Positions 34,598-44,150 of a stretch of 64,000 nt of DNA are shown here, piece by piece. The first letter of the stretch is position 1. Each line of letters starts with the position of its first letter. Source of the DNA: Lichina pygmaea (taxonomy: Eukaryota; Ascomycota; Lichinomycetes; Lichinales; Lichinaceae); NCBI GenBank assembly GCA_963422465.1, contig OY730170.1:558001-622000 (forward strand), in the 5' to 3' direction. The translations under genes and the position numbers were made by a program. The notes under the pieces are model-generated. The model worked only from the letters and a program-made list of their open reading frames with translations, ran no database searches and had not been told where the DNA came from.

Positions 34598-35116
34598 GAA
34601 GGGCGCTAACCCCAGATTGGGAGGAAGGAAGGTTTTCTCATTTTTCATTGTAGACGAATGTCTTAGTACATCCTATTGAATACAACATCCTATCGTCTTC
34701 TAAGTGCCTCGTCATTCTGAAGTGTCACCGACACCGATTATCCCAACAGATCCCGTACAGTCACCCCAAAGTCCGTAGGCACTGGTAGACAGTACTAGCA
34801 AGGCCAGCTATCTTCAGTCATCAGTTCCTAGTATCGTGCATTCGAGAAGGGCCTGGAGCAATCGGTAGGTTGATCTGATGGAGTGTCCGCGGGCCTGGGT
34901 GGTGGCCGCCAAGCATTGTACGGTACGTACCGTATCGTACCGTGGAGGATAGGAAGCCGTGAAGGTGGGGTGTGGGCGGAATGAGGGATCTGCCTGCCCT
35001 GACCCAGACGCCCGACGATAATTTGACCACGGTCGATTTTCCGTCGGACGTCGGGGTGGGGTTTTTTCGTTTGATACGGTATAGGCAGAATTTTTCACCC
35101 TCCCTCCCCCTCTTTG

Positions 35117-35136
35117 CCCCCCCCCCCCCCCCCCCC
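35117..35136. repeat. Poly-C homopolymer tract
   Basis: C run of about 20 bases inside a pyrimidine-rich stretch. Confidence 0.9.
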
Positions 35137-35781
35137 TCCTCTTCCTCCAATCGCCCACGCCATCGTTGTATCATCCACCCTGAATCATCCTCGGCTGGAA
35201 TGGGGCCCAGACGGAGGTATCGCCCGAGCACCATAGAAGCCCTTATAACTACGGTAAGGTACAGACACACAGGCACCGTCGTGACTGTCCAGCTAGCTCC
35301 GAGTTCTACATTACTGTAGGGCCTCCTACGCTACTCGGTCATGACCCAATACGTAGTGGTAGACCAGCACATGCTGAAGAGACAACCGCTTCCTTGATTC
35401 CCAGTCTTACAAGACCGTAGGAGACTTGGTACTATCCATTCTTCGCGAGTCTCGGAGAGCCGTTCACGCCGGCAGTCATGTCGCCAAACGCTCTTGAGAA
35501 GCTTGCTGATGGTACCCCTACCTCTCACGATACCTCCTTCGAGGTACGTCTCAACCGGATGCAAATCTCAGATACAGGATGAAGAGAATAATCTGTCCGT
35601 TTGTTGATGTACAGTAGGTGGTTCGGATCGAAGATATTGATGATCTTGGTGGTCGAACGCTCCAAGAGCTGAGGAAATGCGAAAGGGCTAAAGACGATTG
35701 ACGGAGATGGATCTTCAGATACATAGCAGCCATTCTGTGCACTAGTCATCGGGAGAATACGCGACGGTCGTGCCCCGACGC

Positions 35782-37067
35782 TCAAAACCGGGACCCCCGA
35801 CTCTGTGATTTCCAAAAGGTGTAGCCGGCATATGCTCCGGCCATGACGATGAAGAACAAGATCACCTTGAAGAACCAACCGTACCCTCCAGACTTCGGGG
35901 CGCTGGCGTCGTAGGGCGTCTGTGTGGTGTCGGCCCCGCTTCCGCCGTCGGCCCCAGATGTGGGCTTGGCCACGTTCGGGCTGTAGACGTTCCTGGTGTC
36001 TACACGGATGATCTCGTGGTTGTCCGAGAGCTCGCCCGTGTGGGCGCTGAAGCCGAGATACGCAACGGACGGGATCGTGACGGACTTGATACGGAAACAT
36101 TCGATCCAATTGGGGGCGTCTTTGTGCTGCAGCTCGAGCTTCAGGTACGCGTCTTGGAAGTAGGTCAGACGTGCCTTGGCCGTCTCGGCAGAGTTGCGGA
36201 GAGCACGAGCCTGGTTCGATGGCACGGTCAGCCAGGCAGCTTCGCCGACGGACGGGGGAAGAAAAAGGCCGGAAAGGAATTTGCAGGGGCTCGCCCACCG
36301 AACACCCGGCCAGTTCGTTGGCCTTGCCGTCGTTTCCCTGATCGTACGTCGTCTGGCCGTCCCCCATCATCGCCATCACGTACGGAAACTGGACCCCAGG
36401 CCGGTTGTTCTTGTACGTGTCGAAGAAGATACCGAGACCGTCGAACCGATCGGTCGAGCCAAACACCGTGCCGGGCACCCCACGCTGTTTGGTGAGCCAC
36501 ATGGCCATGCCGTCGCCGTAGAGAGTGCCTTGTCCGTGGATCATGAACTCGACTTCGATCTGTCGCACGTTGAGCCACGCAATGCCCCGGACGAGGGGAG
36601 AGCTCGCCAGAACATACTTCCCAGTTGGTCGCGGTCAACGGCAGACGCGAGAATAACCAGCCTGACCGCGATGGCCTGTCCGAAGTAAGGCGGATGTACC
36701 TGTTGGACGACGCAGATGAGCCTGGCTTGCGGTATCACGCGACAGCTTCCCATCGGCAGCCATACTGATCTGTCCGGATGATGGTATCGCCGCCATAATC
36801 AAACCATCGACTTTGCATGTCGGTGTCGAGGTATGGCTGGACGTACGGTCAGCAAGCGGATCGGCGCTTGACGGAGCCTCTCCTGCGGAACCGACCTGCG
36901 CAAGGCTATGTGTTCGCAGCTTCCATCACGATGCCAGTCAGCGCTCGACATCTTCAACTTGGCGATATCTGGCCTCTCACCGATACGCTCTGTTTCACCT
37001 CTGGCTGGTCTGCGCCAACGCATTGGGCCGCCAGCCCCAGCAATGTCCACTGCCATCGATGAAGCAT
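35782..37067 (-). CDS. L-type (legume-like) lectin of the early secretory pathway (VIP36/Emp47 type)
   Basis: Six exons: 37067..36981, 36919..36896 (24 nt), 36836..36766, 36699..36618, 36559..36299 and 36210..35782; 317 aa. The start carries a signal peptide (WQWTLLGLAAQCVGA). The joined text LRTHSLAQPYLDTDMQSRWF, DYGGDTIIRTDQYIRLTSDR, SGWLFSRLPLTATNWEIEVE, GDGMAMWLTKQRG and DGLGIFFDTYKNNRPG is the classic lectin domain. A single membrane helix (WFFKVILFFIVMAGAYAGYT) is followed by a short cytosolic tail ending SRF. Such proteins carry high-mannose glycoproteins between ER and Golgi. The 24-nt exon is needed to recover RTHSLAQ. Its downstream donor is GTCGGT, as in sin1. Confidence 0.9.
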
Positions 37068-38120
37068 TGCGGCCGCGGCTCTCCAAGCTAAGCTCTTGAT
37101 ATCGTAATGGGTGTTGGTCCTTTTCTTCTCCTCCGTGGTCTTCCTCGATGTGGCCGGTGTACATACGCACTTTGTACTCGGAGCGACATTTGCGCAGCAC
37201 GTGCCGTCGTTACGGTACTACCGGCACCGTACCGTGGCCTGGAAAAAGCAACGGCGTAGAGGTCCCCAGCTGTCTCGATCTCTCCCTCTGGCTCACCACG
37301 GCATCTTGGATGATCTACGTTCCGTACGTAAGTACGTAATACACCACTACAGAAAGGCTATGGAAAGCGATAGCCGAAGTAGCGGGGGCTAGTTTGCTGA
37401 TCTTCGCACTCGTGCAGAGGATGAGTTTCGGTCAGTGTCAATTACAGTCGGTGACTGTAAGCTGGAAGCTGCGTGAAGTTTTGGATTGTATTGTTCTCCT
37501 TGCTAGTCATCAGAGGCCAGGCAGTCTGCCTGTTGACTCTGTCTGCTGCGGTGCAGCCTTTGAGGCGTGGGGCAGCTCCGTCTTCTACGAAGATGGAGTG
37601 CCTTTTGCGCTTTTCGTGATGAGCCGATTGATCGACTCTCTATACGTCTCACCTCTTTTTCTTGTCTTCGTTGAGAGTTCAAGAGCCGAGGGGGCTGGGT
37701 CCTGGCGCCGGCCACGTGACTCGGAACGGCCGAGTCCATGGCCAAATCCTCAGATCAGTCAAGACTGATAAACGTATGTATATGTGAACACTCCCGTACC
37801 AGATCGACTTTGGGCATGTCAATCTGATCGTTAGTGATGGGTCGTCCACCTCGGGTGAAACTGCTGACTATGTCTTATTACCTATGACCATTGTGACTAA
37901 TGACCCGTTGGCCGTACATACGTACACAGATCTGGCGTGCTGGCTAGACCCGGCTAGACTCGGCTAGACCTCTTTCCCTGCTGGGGAGGAGCCACTGGGA
38001 GCTCACCACTCTCAATAGTCCCGATCAAGAGTTGTTTTGGACCACCTCTTCTCCCTCTCAGCACTCCGTCGTCTTTGCCGTGCTACAGAGGACGGATCGT
38101 TAGATCTTCCACTCATCATC
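37068..38120. other. Divergent region between the lectin and HNH genes, no gene seen
   Basis: About 1.05 kb. GTACGT motifs occur near 37320 and a TTACGGTACTACCGGCACCG string near 37210. A repeated CCCGGCTAGACTCGGCTAGA-like duplication lies near 37950. The open frame at 37394-37768 has no recognisable motif. Confidence 0.4.
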
Positions 38121-39372
38121 ATGGCGGAAAGCTCGGTGAACGAAGAATTTTTCCATATCGACCGTCAGCGGCTGTTGGCAGAGATTCATGACCGGGTAGT
38201 CGAGCATCGTGGCACCCCTGAAATAAGCTCTCTCGAGAGGGCTGTCCTTTGGCTCTCTAGCACAAGCCTTCTGAAGACGCTGCTGCAGAACCCTCGGACG
38301 TTCACGCTGGCTCTCAGCGGAATCCGCACGATGAATCTCGCTGGCCTCTGTGAGTTAATGTTGTTGCCATGTGTCGTGAGGACTTGACTGAATCAAGTGT
38401 AGGGCTACAGGTGGCCGGTAGTGCTCCTGGTGCTTCTCCACGTCTTTCGCCGAGCTCGTCGTTGACCACCCCCCGTCGAAACCAGCGTGCAAAGGAGAAG
38501 GTCAGCCTTCTTCGATGGAGCTTTGTTGACGGATAGAACGACTAATCATCGTGAATGCTCAGGCCCTTGACAGGGACGGCGGTCACTGTGTCCTTACAGG
38601 CTTCATCGCCCCCGATGTCTGCCACATATACCCGATGTCGCTGTCATTGTTGGGGAGGAACATGGCCAGAGCTACGGAGTTCTGGAGTGTGCTGGGGTGC
38701 TTCTGGCCGCCAGAGCGAATCAATAGTTGGCGAGAGCCCATTCTGCCTTCCGGCCCAGATACTTGCGTCAACATGATCTGTCTGTCCCCGAATCTACATC
38801 GCCTGTGGAACTTGGCAAAGTTCGCCATGAAGCCGGTCGACCCACCCAACAACAGGACTGTCCGGGTACAGTTCTTTTGGCTGCATAGTCTTCGAGGAAT
38901 TCGACTGGAGAATCCACTCGATCTCCTGACACGGCCCAATCTCACGCCTACCCAGCCCCCATGCGGAGAGCAGACCAACTTGGCATCCGGCGACATCATC
39001 GAACTAACTACCGACGACCCGGAGACCAAGCCCCTCCCATCTCTTGCTCTCCTGGGGATGCAATGGGTGCTGACGAGATTAGCAGCCATGTGCGCGGCAC
39101 GAGAAAGTCTGGGCATGTTCTACGACGGCGATGATGATGATGATGATGATGATTATCCCCTCGACGAGGTTGAAGCTTATGGCGGTTCACCCATGGTATG
39201 GGCTTGGTCGCCCCCCACTGGCAAATACAGCACGCCGCATTTCGATGCCCGGACCCTCTTTCACATTCTGGACTCTATGGCGCGTGGGGACACGGAAAAA
39301 AACCTGGCCGACGAGGGTTACCAGGCCCATATCACCACTCAGTCGATGGACGTACCAGAGCACGGACCGTGA
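38121..39372 (+). CDS. HNH_2-type endonuclease-domain protein, fungal
   Basis: Three exons: 38121..38349, 38403..38500 and 38563..39372, introns 53 and 62 nt; 378 aa. The core is an HNH_2-like motif: ALDRDGGHCVLTGFIAPDVC, then HIYPMS, and later CLSPNLHRLWNLAKFAMKPV. The Cys-Val-Leu-Thr-Gly, His-Ile and Asn-Leu-His elements stand in the order expected for His-Asn-His metal-dependent nucleases. Fungi carry many copies of this family; their role is unknown, and defence, mobile-element or allorecognition roles are speculation. The C-terminal third is a helical region, an Asp run from a GAT repeat (39130-39153) and a variable tail. It borders the repeat-rich accessory segment. Confidence 0.78.
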
Positions 39373-40288
39373 TCCTGACTCTCTTTCCTCCACCAACCCG
39401 AGAGGCTCATATCTGACAAAGCTTCATGACGGTCGCCACATTGTTACTCCCTTGCTTGCTTGCTTGCTTGCTTGCTCGCTTGCTCGCTTGCTCGCTTGCT
39501 CGCCATCAATTGTTTTCTTGGACGGATGGGAGAGACTCATGCCTGATGAACAACATCTATGGTACTGGACTCAATACAAGGCTGACCATCGCTGTTGCGG
39601 CCACAGGGCTGAGGCTGGCTTAGTCAATAGCGTTAGTCAGCTGGATAGGGGGCCATATAGCCCTCGGGTCCGAGAGGGCGTCCATGATCATCATCTTCTC
39701 CCCGCTCGGAGCAGGCCATTGCCTTGTGGCTCCAGCATTCGCGCTACACATCTCCACCCATGTTTTCAAATATCCATACGGTGAGCTGTCTACCCCCCCC
39801 TTACTGGTACCGTAGGAGACTTCCTTCTACTTCCAATCAGGCCGGCGACATTCTGGGCCTAGGTCCGCTACGAGCTACAGGTGCGGTAAGGAACCTCCCC
39901 GATGGAGTCACGGGGAGAAAGATCTGGTGGCTGAATTGGCTACAGTGCTTCTGACAGGGATACGTGATGAGCTCCGGGTTATCGTCACTCGGACTCCTGA
40001 CCGGTCTCTCAATAATATCAACGCCAAGGCCTCTGCGACCCTTGGCTTCCTCGAAAAGGTTGCTTGCTCAGATCTCGGTAATCCGACCTCTGATCAACTT
40101 CCCCTTCACTGTTCATGCCCAGCACATGTCGTCGCATCCTAGGACTCTCAGTGCCACTCGTTAGACACCTTCCCTACCCCAGCGTTAGCGATCGGCCCCT
40201 CTCCACCCTGAGAGGTTGGAATGCTCACGGGTACCAAACGGTCTTTGAGCAAAGCTTCAGAAGCCAGTCGGCCATAGACTCACAGTGG
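39373..40288. other. Gene-free region with a TTGC tetranucleotide repeat
   Basis: About 0.9 kb between the HNH gene and the candidate secreted protein. A (TTGC)n/(TCGC)n tandem repeat fills 39450-39503. No gene is recognised. Confidence 0.45.
39450..39503. repeat. CTTG/CTCG tetranucleotide tandem repeat
   Basis: About thirteen four-base units, first TTGC then alternating TTGC and TCGC. Confidence 0.9.
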
Positions 40289-40621
40289 TCAACGCTGGCC
40301 GCTGAACTGGGATCCCAAATCTAATCGTCTGAAGGCTTCCACGATCCTGTCTCGCAAAGCCTTTGCCTGCGCCGGAGTCGTTGGGCCGTACAAGTTGGAG
40401 GTCGGGACCGCTTCCGACGCGTCGCAGGTCGAGGGTCTCGTGCATACCGGCGGACAACGCCGTTCGTCGGGGGTCTTACGCTTCCGCAACCCCAACGTGC
40501 AGTCCGGGCGTTCCGTGCACACTAGCCGACACGGTCGATTGACAGGGGCATTCGGCGCCGCCAGGACAGCCCCGAAGAGGAAGAGGGAGCAAAGTAAGAC
40601 GAGAAGAGTGGCTCGAGCCGT
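40289..40621 (-). CDS. Candidate cysteine-rich small secreted protein (no ATG visible; possibly a decayed gene)
   Basis: The frame from 40621 to the stop at 40289 encodes 110 residues. It begins with a textbook signal peptide, ARATLLVLLCSLFLFGAVLA, followed by APNAPVN. The mature part has six cysteines in two copies of one pattern, C-x3-C-x5-C: CRLVCTERPDC and CPPVCTRPSTC, separated by a basic linker (LRKRKTPDERR). A helical segment (AQAKALRDRIVEAFRRLDLG) ends the protein. The first codon where a Met is expected is ACG, and no in-frame ATG lies upstream in the open stretch. It may be a mutated start, a non-AUG start, or exon 2 of a gene whose first exon I could not place (a CTACTAAC branch-like string lies near 40740). 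Function is unknown; small size, signal peptide and paired cysteines fit an effector-like or antimicrobial-like protein. Confidence 0.42.
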   Translation of the reverse strand, partial: TARATLLVLLCSLFLFGAVLAAPNAPVNRPCRLVCTERPDCTLGLRKRKTPDERRCPPVCTRPSTCDASEAVPTSNLYGPTTPAQAKALRDRIVEAFRRLDLGSQFSGQR

Positions 40622-41035
40622 GACGACCGCAGAATCAAGTTGAGTCTGGTATATCGCAGGAAGTAGCAGCTGTGATTCGGCTCTGTTCGCCCGGGGTGCC
40701 CGGCAAGATACTTATACGAAGGTGGGGAATTGTTAGTAGCGCTATACGAGGTCGGAGATCCGCAGTACCCTCCCGTCCCTTCGGTCCTATTTCAAGGGCT
40801 CTGATACAATCGCTGCCTCGCCCCTGGACAAATTTCAAGGGTACCCGTGCCACAGAGATACTTCGTACCTCCCCTACCCTCGCAAGCTTCAGTCAGGACA
40901 CCTTCCTTTGGAAGGGTGTCTGCCACCGGTACGATAAAAAAAAAAAAAAACTTAGGTGCTTACGTATCACTGGTACGATAGATTTTCCCCACAATCGATG
41001 GAATCATCTTCAAAATACTATAACTTCTCCACAAC
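40622..41035. other. Spacer between the candidate secreted protein and the transposase relic
   Basis: AT-poor spacer ending in an A-run (about 40936-40950) and the string CTTAGGTGCTTACGTATCAC, which may be part of a decayed transposon end. ACCGGTACGATA and ACTGGTACGATA flank it as a short direct repeat. Confidence 0.35.
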
Positions 41036-41370
41036 ATGGTCAAAACATACACTGAAGTGGAGGATCACATCCAGGAGGCTCTAGACTCCATTCTGACTGA
41101 TGGGAAGTTCTCAATCCTAAAACTAGCCAAAGAATTCAATGTTCCAGAACAACAGCTTCAAGATCACTTCAAGAGAACACCTTCTTGAAAATCACAGACT
41201 CCAGTCAATCCGGAGCTCTCTCCAGCCGAGGAACTAGCTGTCCGTCAGTATATTGATAAGCTTGACCGGCTAAGTAGGAATATGTACAAGACCACTGATA
41301 GTCCAGTACCGTGTTACACCTTGGATGATGAGTACTCAGGCGATAGTGGCTGTCTCGGATGTTGCTGACG
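41036..41370 (+). pseudogene. Relic of a pogo/Fot1-like transposase N-terminus
   Basis: From the ATG at 41036 the frame reads MVKTYTEVEDHIQEALDSIL, then FSILKLAKEFNVPEQQLQDH, and meets a stop at 41186-41188. Past the stop the same frame continues with VNPELSPAEELAVRQYIDKL and ends at about 41370. This is the order in fungal pogo-type (Fot1-like) transposases: a psq-type helix-turn-helix, then a LSPAEE...Y/W-x-D CENP-B-like helix. The catalytic DDE domain is absent, so only the DNA-binding part remains, broken by one stop. Confidence 0.6.
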
Positions 41371-42056
41371 AGAGCTTGGATGATGGAGATTACGCCAGGG
41401 ACGACGACAGCGGCGGCTTGAATGAGCAGGGCTGCAAGCCTGATGAAGAAGCCTGGGCCTTGCGGAGGCAAGAACCCCCTGTTGTCCTACATCAAGAAGC
41501 CTCACCGTGTGTTCACACTGTCGCTACCTGCAACAACTGCCCCACGACATTCCCATCCAACAACAGGCCGCACCGGCACCTGCGAGAACACTGCGAGAGC
41601 GGCCCGCCCCATAGCGACGACCACTCAGGCCATGAGCACAACTACACAAGCAACGCCGAAGGCACGGAGTCGCCCTACCCCACGCCAAATCACCTTGAGT
41701 ACAACAATAGCTATACTGATAGCTACGAGGATTCCATTGGCCACAGTAATGGCTGCAAGGGTGACAACCATGTCGGCGAGCAATCAAGCAATGACAGCCA
41801 TCAAGATCATCATAGAGTCGACAATGCCCACCGGGGTGACTTCGTGCGAGGTGACCGAGTGAGCAGTGGTAGTGAGGTGCCTGAGAAGGACGAACATTGC
41901 GGACAAGCGCTGGTCCCACCTACTCCGAAGAATGCCTGCTTCATCAACAGGCACCTGCACGACGACCCGAAACATCGCTACGACGAGCTGGAGCACTACG
42001 GCGATGCCTCAGACAGTGCCTCAGAGGCTCACGGACAACAGGCCCGCAATGACTGA
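41325..42056 (+). pseudogene. Retroelement-type ORF with a C2H2-like zinc-finger segment (fragment)
   Basis: The open frame overlaps the tail of the transposase relic in another frame. About residues 67-92 read ATCNNCPTTFPSNNRPHRHL then REHC. This C-x2-C...H-x3-H arrangement with TFPSNN...H is a segment that I recall from fungal retrotransposon-derived ORFs. The rest is rich in His, Asp, Ser and Asn without a known fold. A segment at 41822-41858 (AHRGDF) recurs at 42401-42438, pointing to internal duplication. The frame is closed at 42056; similar composition continues to about 42600 broken by stops. Confidence 0.4.
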
Positions 42057-42946
42057 TCAGACGATAACGACCACGGTTACGGCGGTAATTCAAATGATGG
42101 CCCAGAGCTCGAAGTGCCTGGTGAGACCGCAGTGACACCATCATCAGAGAAGTTGAAGGCATCAAGCTTGAGTGGTGTCACGGAGGCAAAGCACCGAGGC
42201 TATGACCAGAACGATCCAATATCCCGAGACCGGCATCACTGCAACCGACCGAAGCACTGCAGCAACAGCAGCCAACACGAGGTCGACGACCGATCAGCCG
42301 ATGGAGATGTGGACTACGGTGGAGAGAGGCATGACGGCGATGCTGACAACGGCTGGAGTGATGCCGAAAAGGCCCATCGGGAGCAGCGGATCCACGGCAA
42401 CAATGCCCACCGGGGCGACTTTGCACAAGGCAGTCGAGAAAGCTGATCGAGTGATAGCAATGTCAACTACGGTAGCATCTAGGAGGGCGGCTACCACAAC
42501 ATCAAGGCTTGATTACAGCTCACCGATCATGGCGCCGACAGCTACGGCCACAACAATGGATCTACCGACAGTGATGATGATTACAGTGCCTATCCGGACA
42601 AGATGGACACAGTCATTCTCAAGGCAGTAGACCAAGTCCTGCTGTTCAGCAACCGGAACAACAAGGACTGTTTGAACAACAGCGATGGCGATTGCGGAGG
42701 GACCGTGGCAACACCACCAGCAACATCGGAGCTGTACAACAAAGCCTCCAGGGCTTCGCCAGCACCATCCGACACCCCGCCATCAACACCGATCGATGAC
42801 GCTGCACACAAGGCCACGTACAGTCTGCGAGCAGCCTTGGCCACAGTTGCTGTTGTTCCTGGCAACAAAGAAGCGCCACTTCCAACCGATACATCTCTGC
42901 TGGACAGGTTTGTCAGGGCGACGAGATCTCTCAAAGCTGGGCACCT
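42057..42946 (+). other. Repeat-derived sequence with decayed open frames
   Basis: Continuation of the preceding element: His/Asp/Ser-rich frames interrupted by stops, with an internal copy of the AHRGDF segment near 42401. The 42603-43088 frame (Ala/Pro/Thr-rich) runs across the start of an LTR-like sequence. No homology could be assigned. Confidence 0.35.
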
Positions 42947-43112
42947 TGTTACAGACTCGGCCTATCGCTCACCCTATCATGTGGCTAGGGTATCTAGCCT
43001 AGGTGCCCCGGAGGTCAGGCCTAGCCATGCTAGCTGGGAAGGAGCTATAGAGCGAGCTCGGGTATATAGCCAGCACCCGAGATCTTAGCTAGCATCAATC
43101 AATCAAGTTACG
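42947..43112 (+). mobile_element. LTR-like sequence, copy C
   Basis: Starts TGTTACAGACTCGGCC, contains a TATA-like GGGTATATAGCC at about 43060 and ends near TAGCTAGCATCAATCAATCA. The TGTTAC start, TATA element and tail resemble LTR promoters of Ty3/gypsy type and the tail of copy A. The 3' limit is uncertain. Confidence 0.4.
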
Positions 43113-43505
43113 CACAACACGCACCAAGCGCTCTTCTCTCTGGTAGAAGTAGGGCGCCCGGTGCTTCGCAGGGTCCAGCACCGCGGACTCTAGCATTTGT
43201 ATCAGGATGAAAGAGGCGATCAAGAAAGCAAGAGATGGATCTCTCGATGAATCTCTCGATGAAAGAGATTATATAGACTGACTTTTGTGTGGTACCGGTA
43301 CCGTATTGGTGCAAGCCACAATCGGTCAAGCTATAACTTACTCTCATGTTCTCTCATCACTCAAGCTCCGCGGCGTGAAACACTCACTTCAACTACCTAG
43401 ATGGCCTAAAGCTCGCTACCGTAGTGCCAAGTGCACCTCAAGAACTTCCAGCATCATGCAAAGTGGCGGCGATACAAACCCACTCATGGCTACTATAGGC
43501 CAGTG

Positions 43506-43531
43506 CCCCCCCCCCCCCCCCCCCCCCCCCC
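43506..43531. repeat. Poly-C homopolymer tract
   Basis: About 26 consecutive C residues in a repeat-rich spacer. Confidence 0.9.
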
Positions 43532-43637
43532 TTCAAGGTGATCTGGCACAGCTTCGTACATGACCCTGATTCATTCTCCTAGTTACCGTAGCCTTCTCTC
43601 TTCTGGAATGGAATGTAAATTGTTATGATAGTGCATA

Positions 43638-44150
43638 TGTCACGGCCACGCCCAGAGGACTCGGAGGGCGGGGACTTTAGTCGGGCCCGGCCGGCGCTTA
43701 CTGTACGTAGTCCGGCCGAGCCGGGGGGGGGGGGGGGGGGGGGGGGCTGCAGGTGCTCAGTTGGGTAGTGTCACGAGCGACCGAGCAACCCCACGTCACC
43801 TGACCGCGCTCAGTCAGCCGCTTAGCTTAGCTTAGCAGCTCCTACCTCAGCAGATCTCTCGCTGAGGGTTAGGATCCTCAGCAATCAATCTACACATCTA
43901 CCTGCAGGCGCCCCAGGGCCCTGCTCCGACTCAGTCCCCACTGTCCCTAGAGATCCTCCTAGGGCCTGAAGGACCTCCTCCTCCTCTCTCTGTCTGCCAC
44001 ACTGCTAGGCCAAACCCCAAGAGAGAGCTCCGACCGGCCTCTGCCAGGTCTCGGCCCTCTCACAGGTAGAGAGCTCTGGAGCTCTTCGGGCCATATAGCT
44101 AGCTAGCTAGCTCTTCTTCCTAGCTTAGAGCGATCGACTTCTTCTACAAC
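43638..44150 (+). mobile_element. LTR-like sequence, copy B (longer inverted partner of copy A)
   Basis: Starts TGTCACGGCCACGCCCAGAG at 43638. The first 85 bases match the complement of 30051-30135 closely. Then a G-run (43723-43746) and about 300 bases absent from copy A follow. Homology returns at GGAGCTCTTCGGGCC and TAGCTCTTCTTCCTAGC (about 44080-44130). This pattern suggests one LTR family, with an internal deletion in A or an insertion in B. No polyprotein with reverse transcriptase is recognisable nearby. Confidence 0.6.
43723..43746. repeat. Poly-G homopolymer tract inside LTR-like copy B
   Basis: About 24 consecutive G residues; copy A has only GGGG at this place. Confidence 0.9.

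Larger units (their letters stand above)
33108..35781. other. Gene-free region upstream of PKA-C and downstream of the lectin gene
   Basis: About 2.7 kb. It holds a G-rich tract (33770-33824), an LTR-like stretch (about 34240-34597), a palindromic GTACGGTACGTACCGTA string near 34917, and a poly-C run at 35117-35136. Open frames are short or follow the repeats, and no protein is recognised. Confidence 0.45.

Noticed and set aside
37394-37768. Plus-strand frame of 124 codons between the lectin and HNH genes
   Set aside because: No signal peptide, motif or conserved composition; probably promoter or spacer DNA.
41524-41996. Hydrophobic minus-strand frames opposite the zinc-finger ORF
   Set aside because: They arise from codon patterns of His/Asp/Ser-rich sequence on the other strand, and no ordered membrane topology or family was found.
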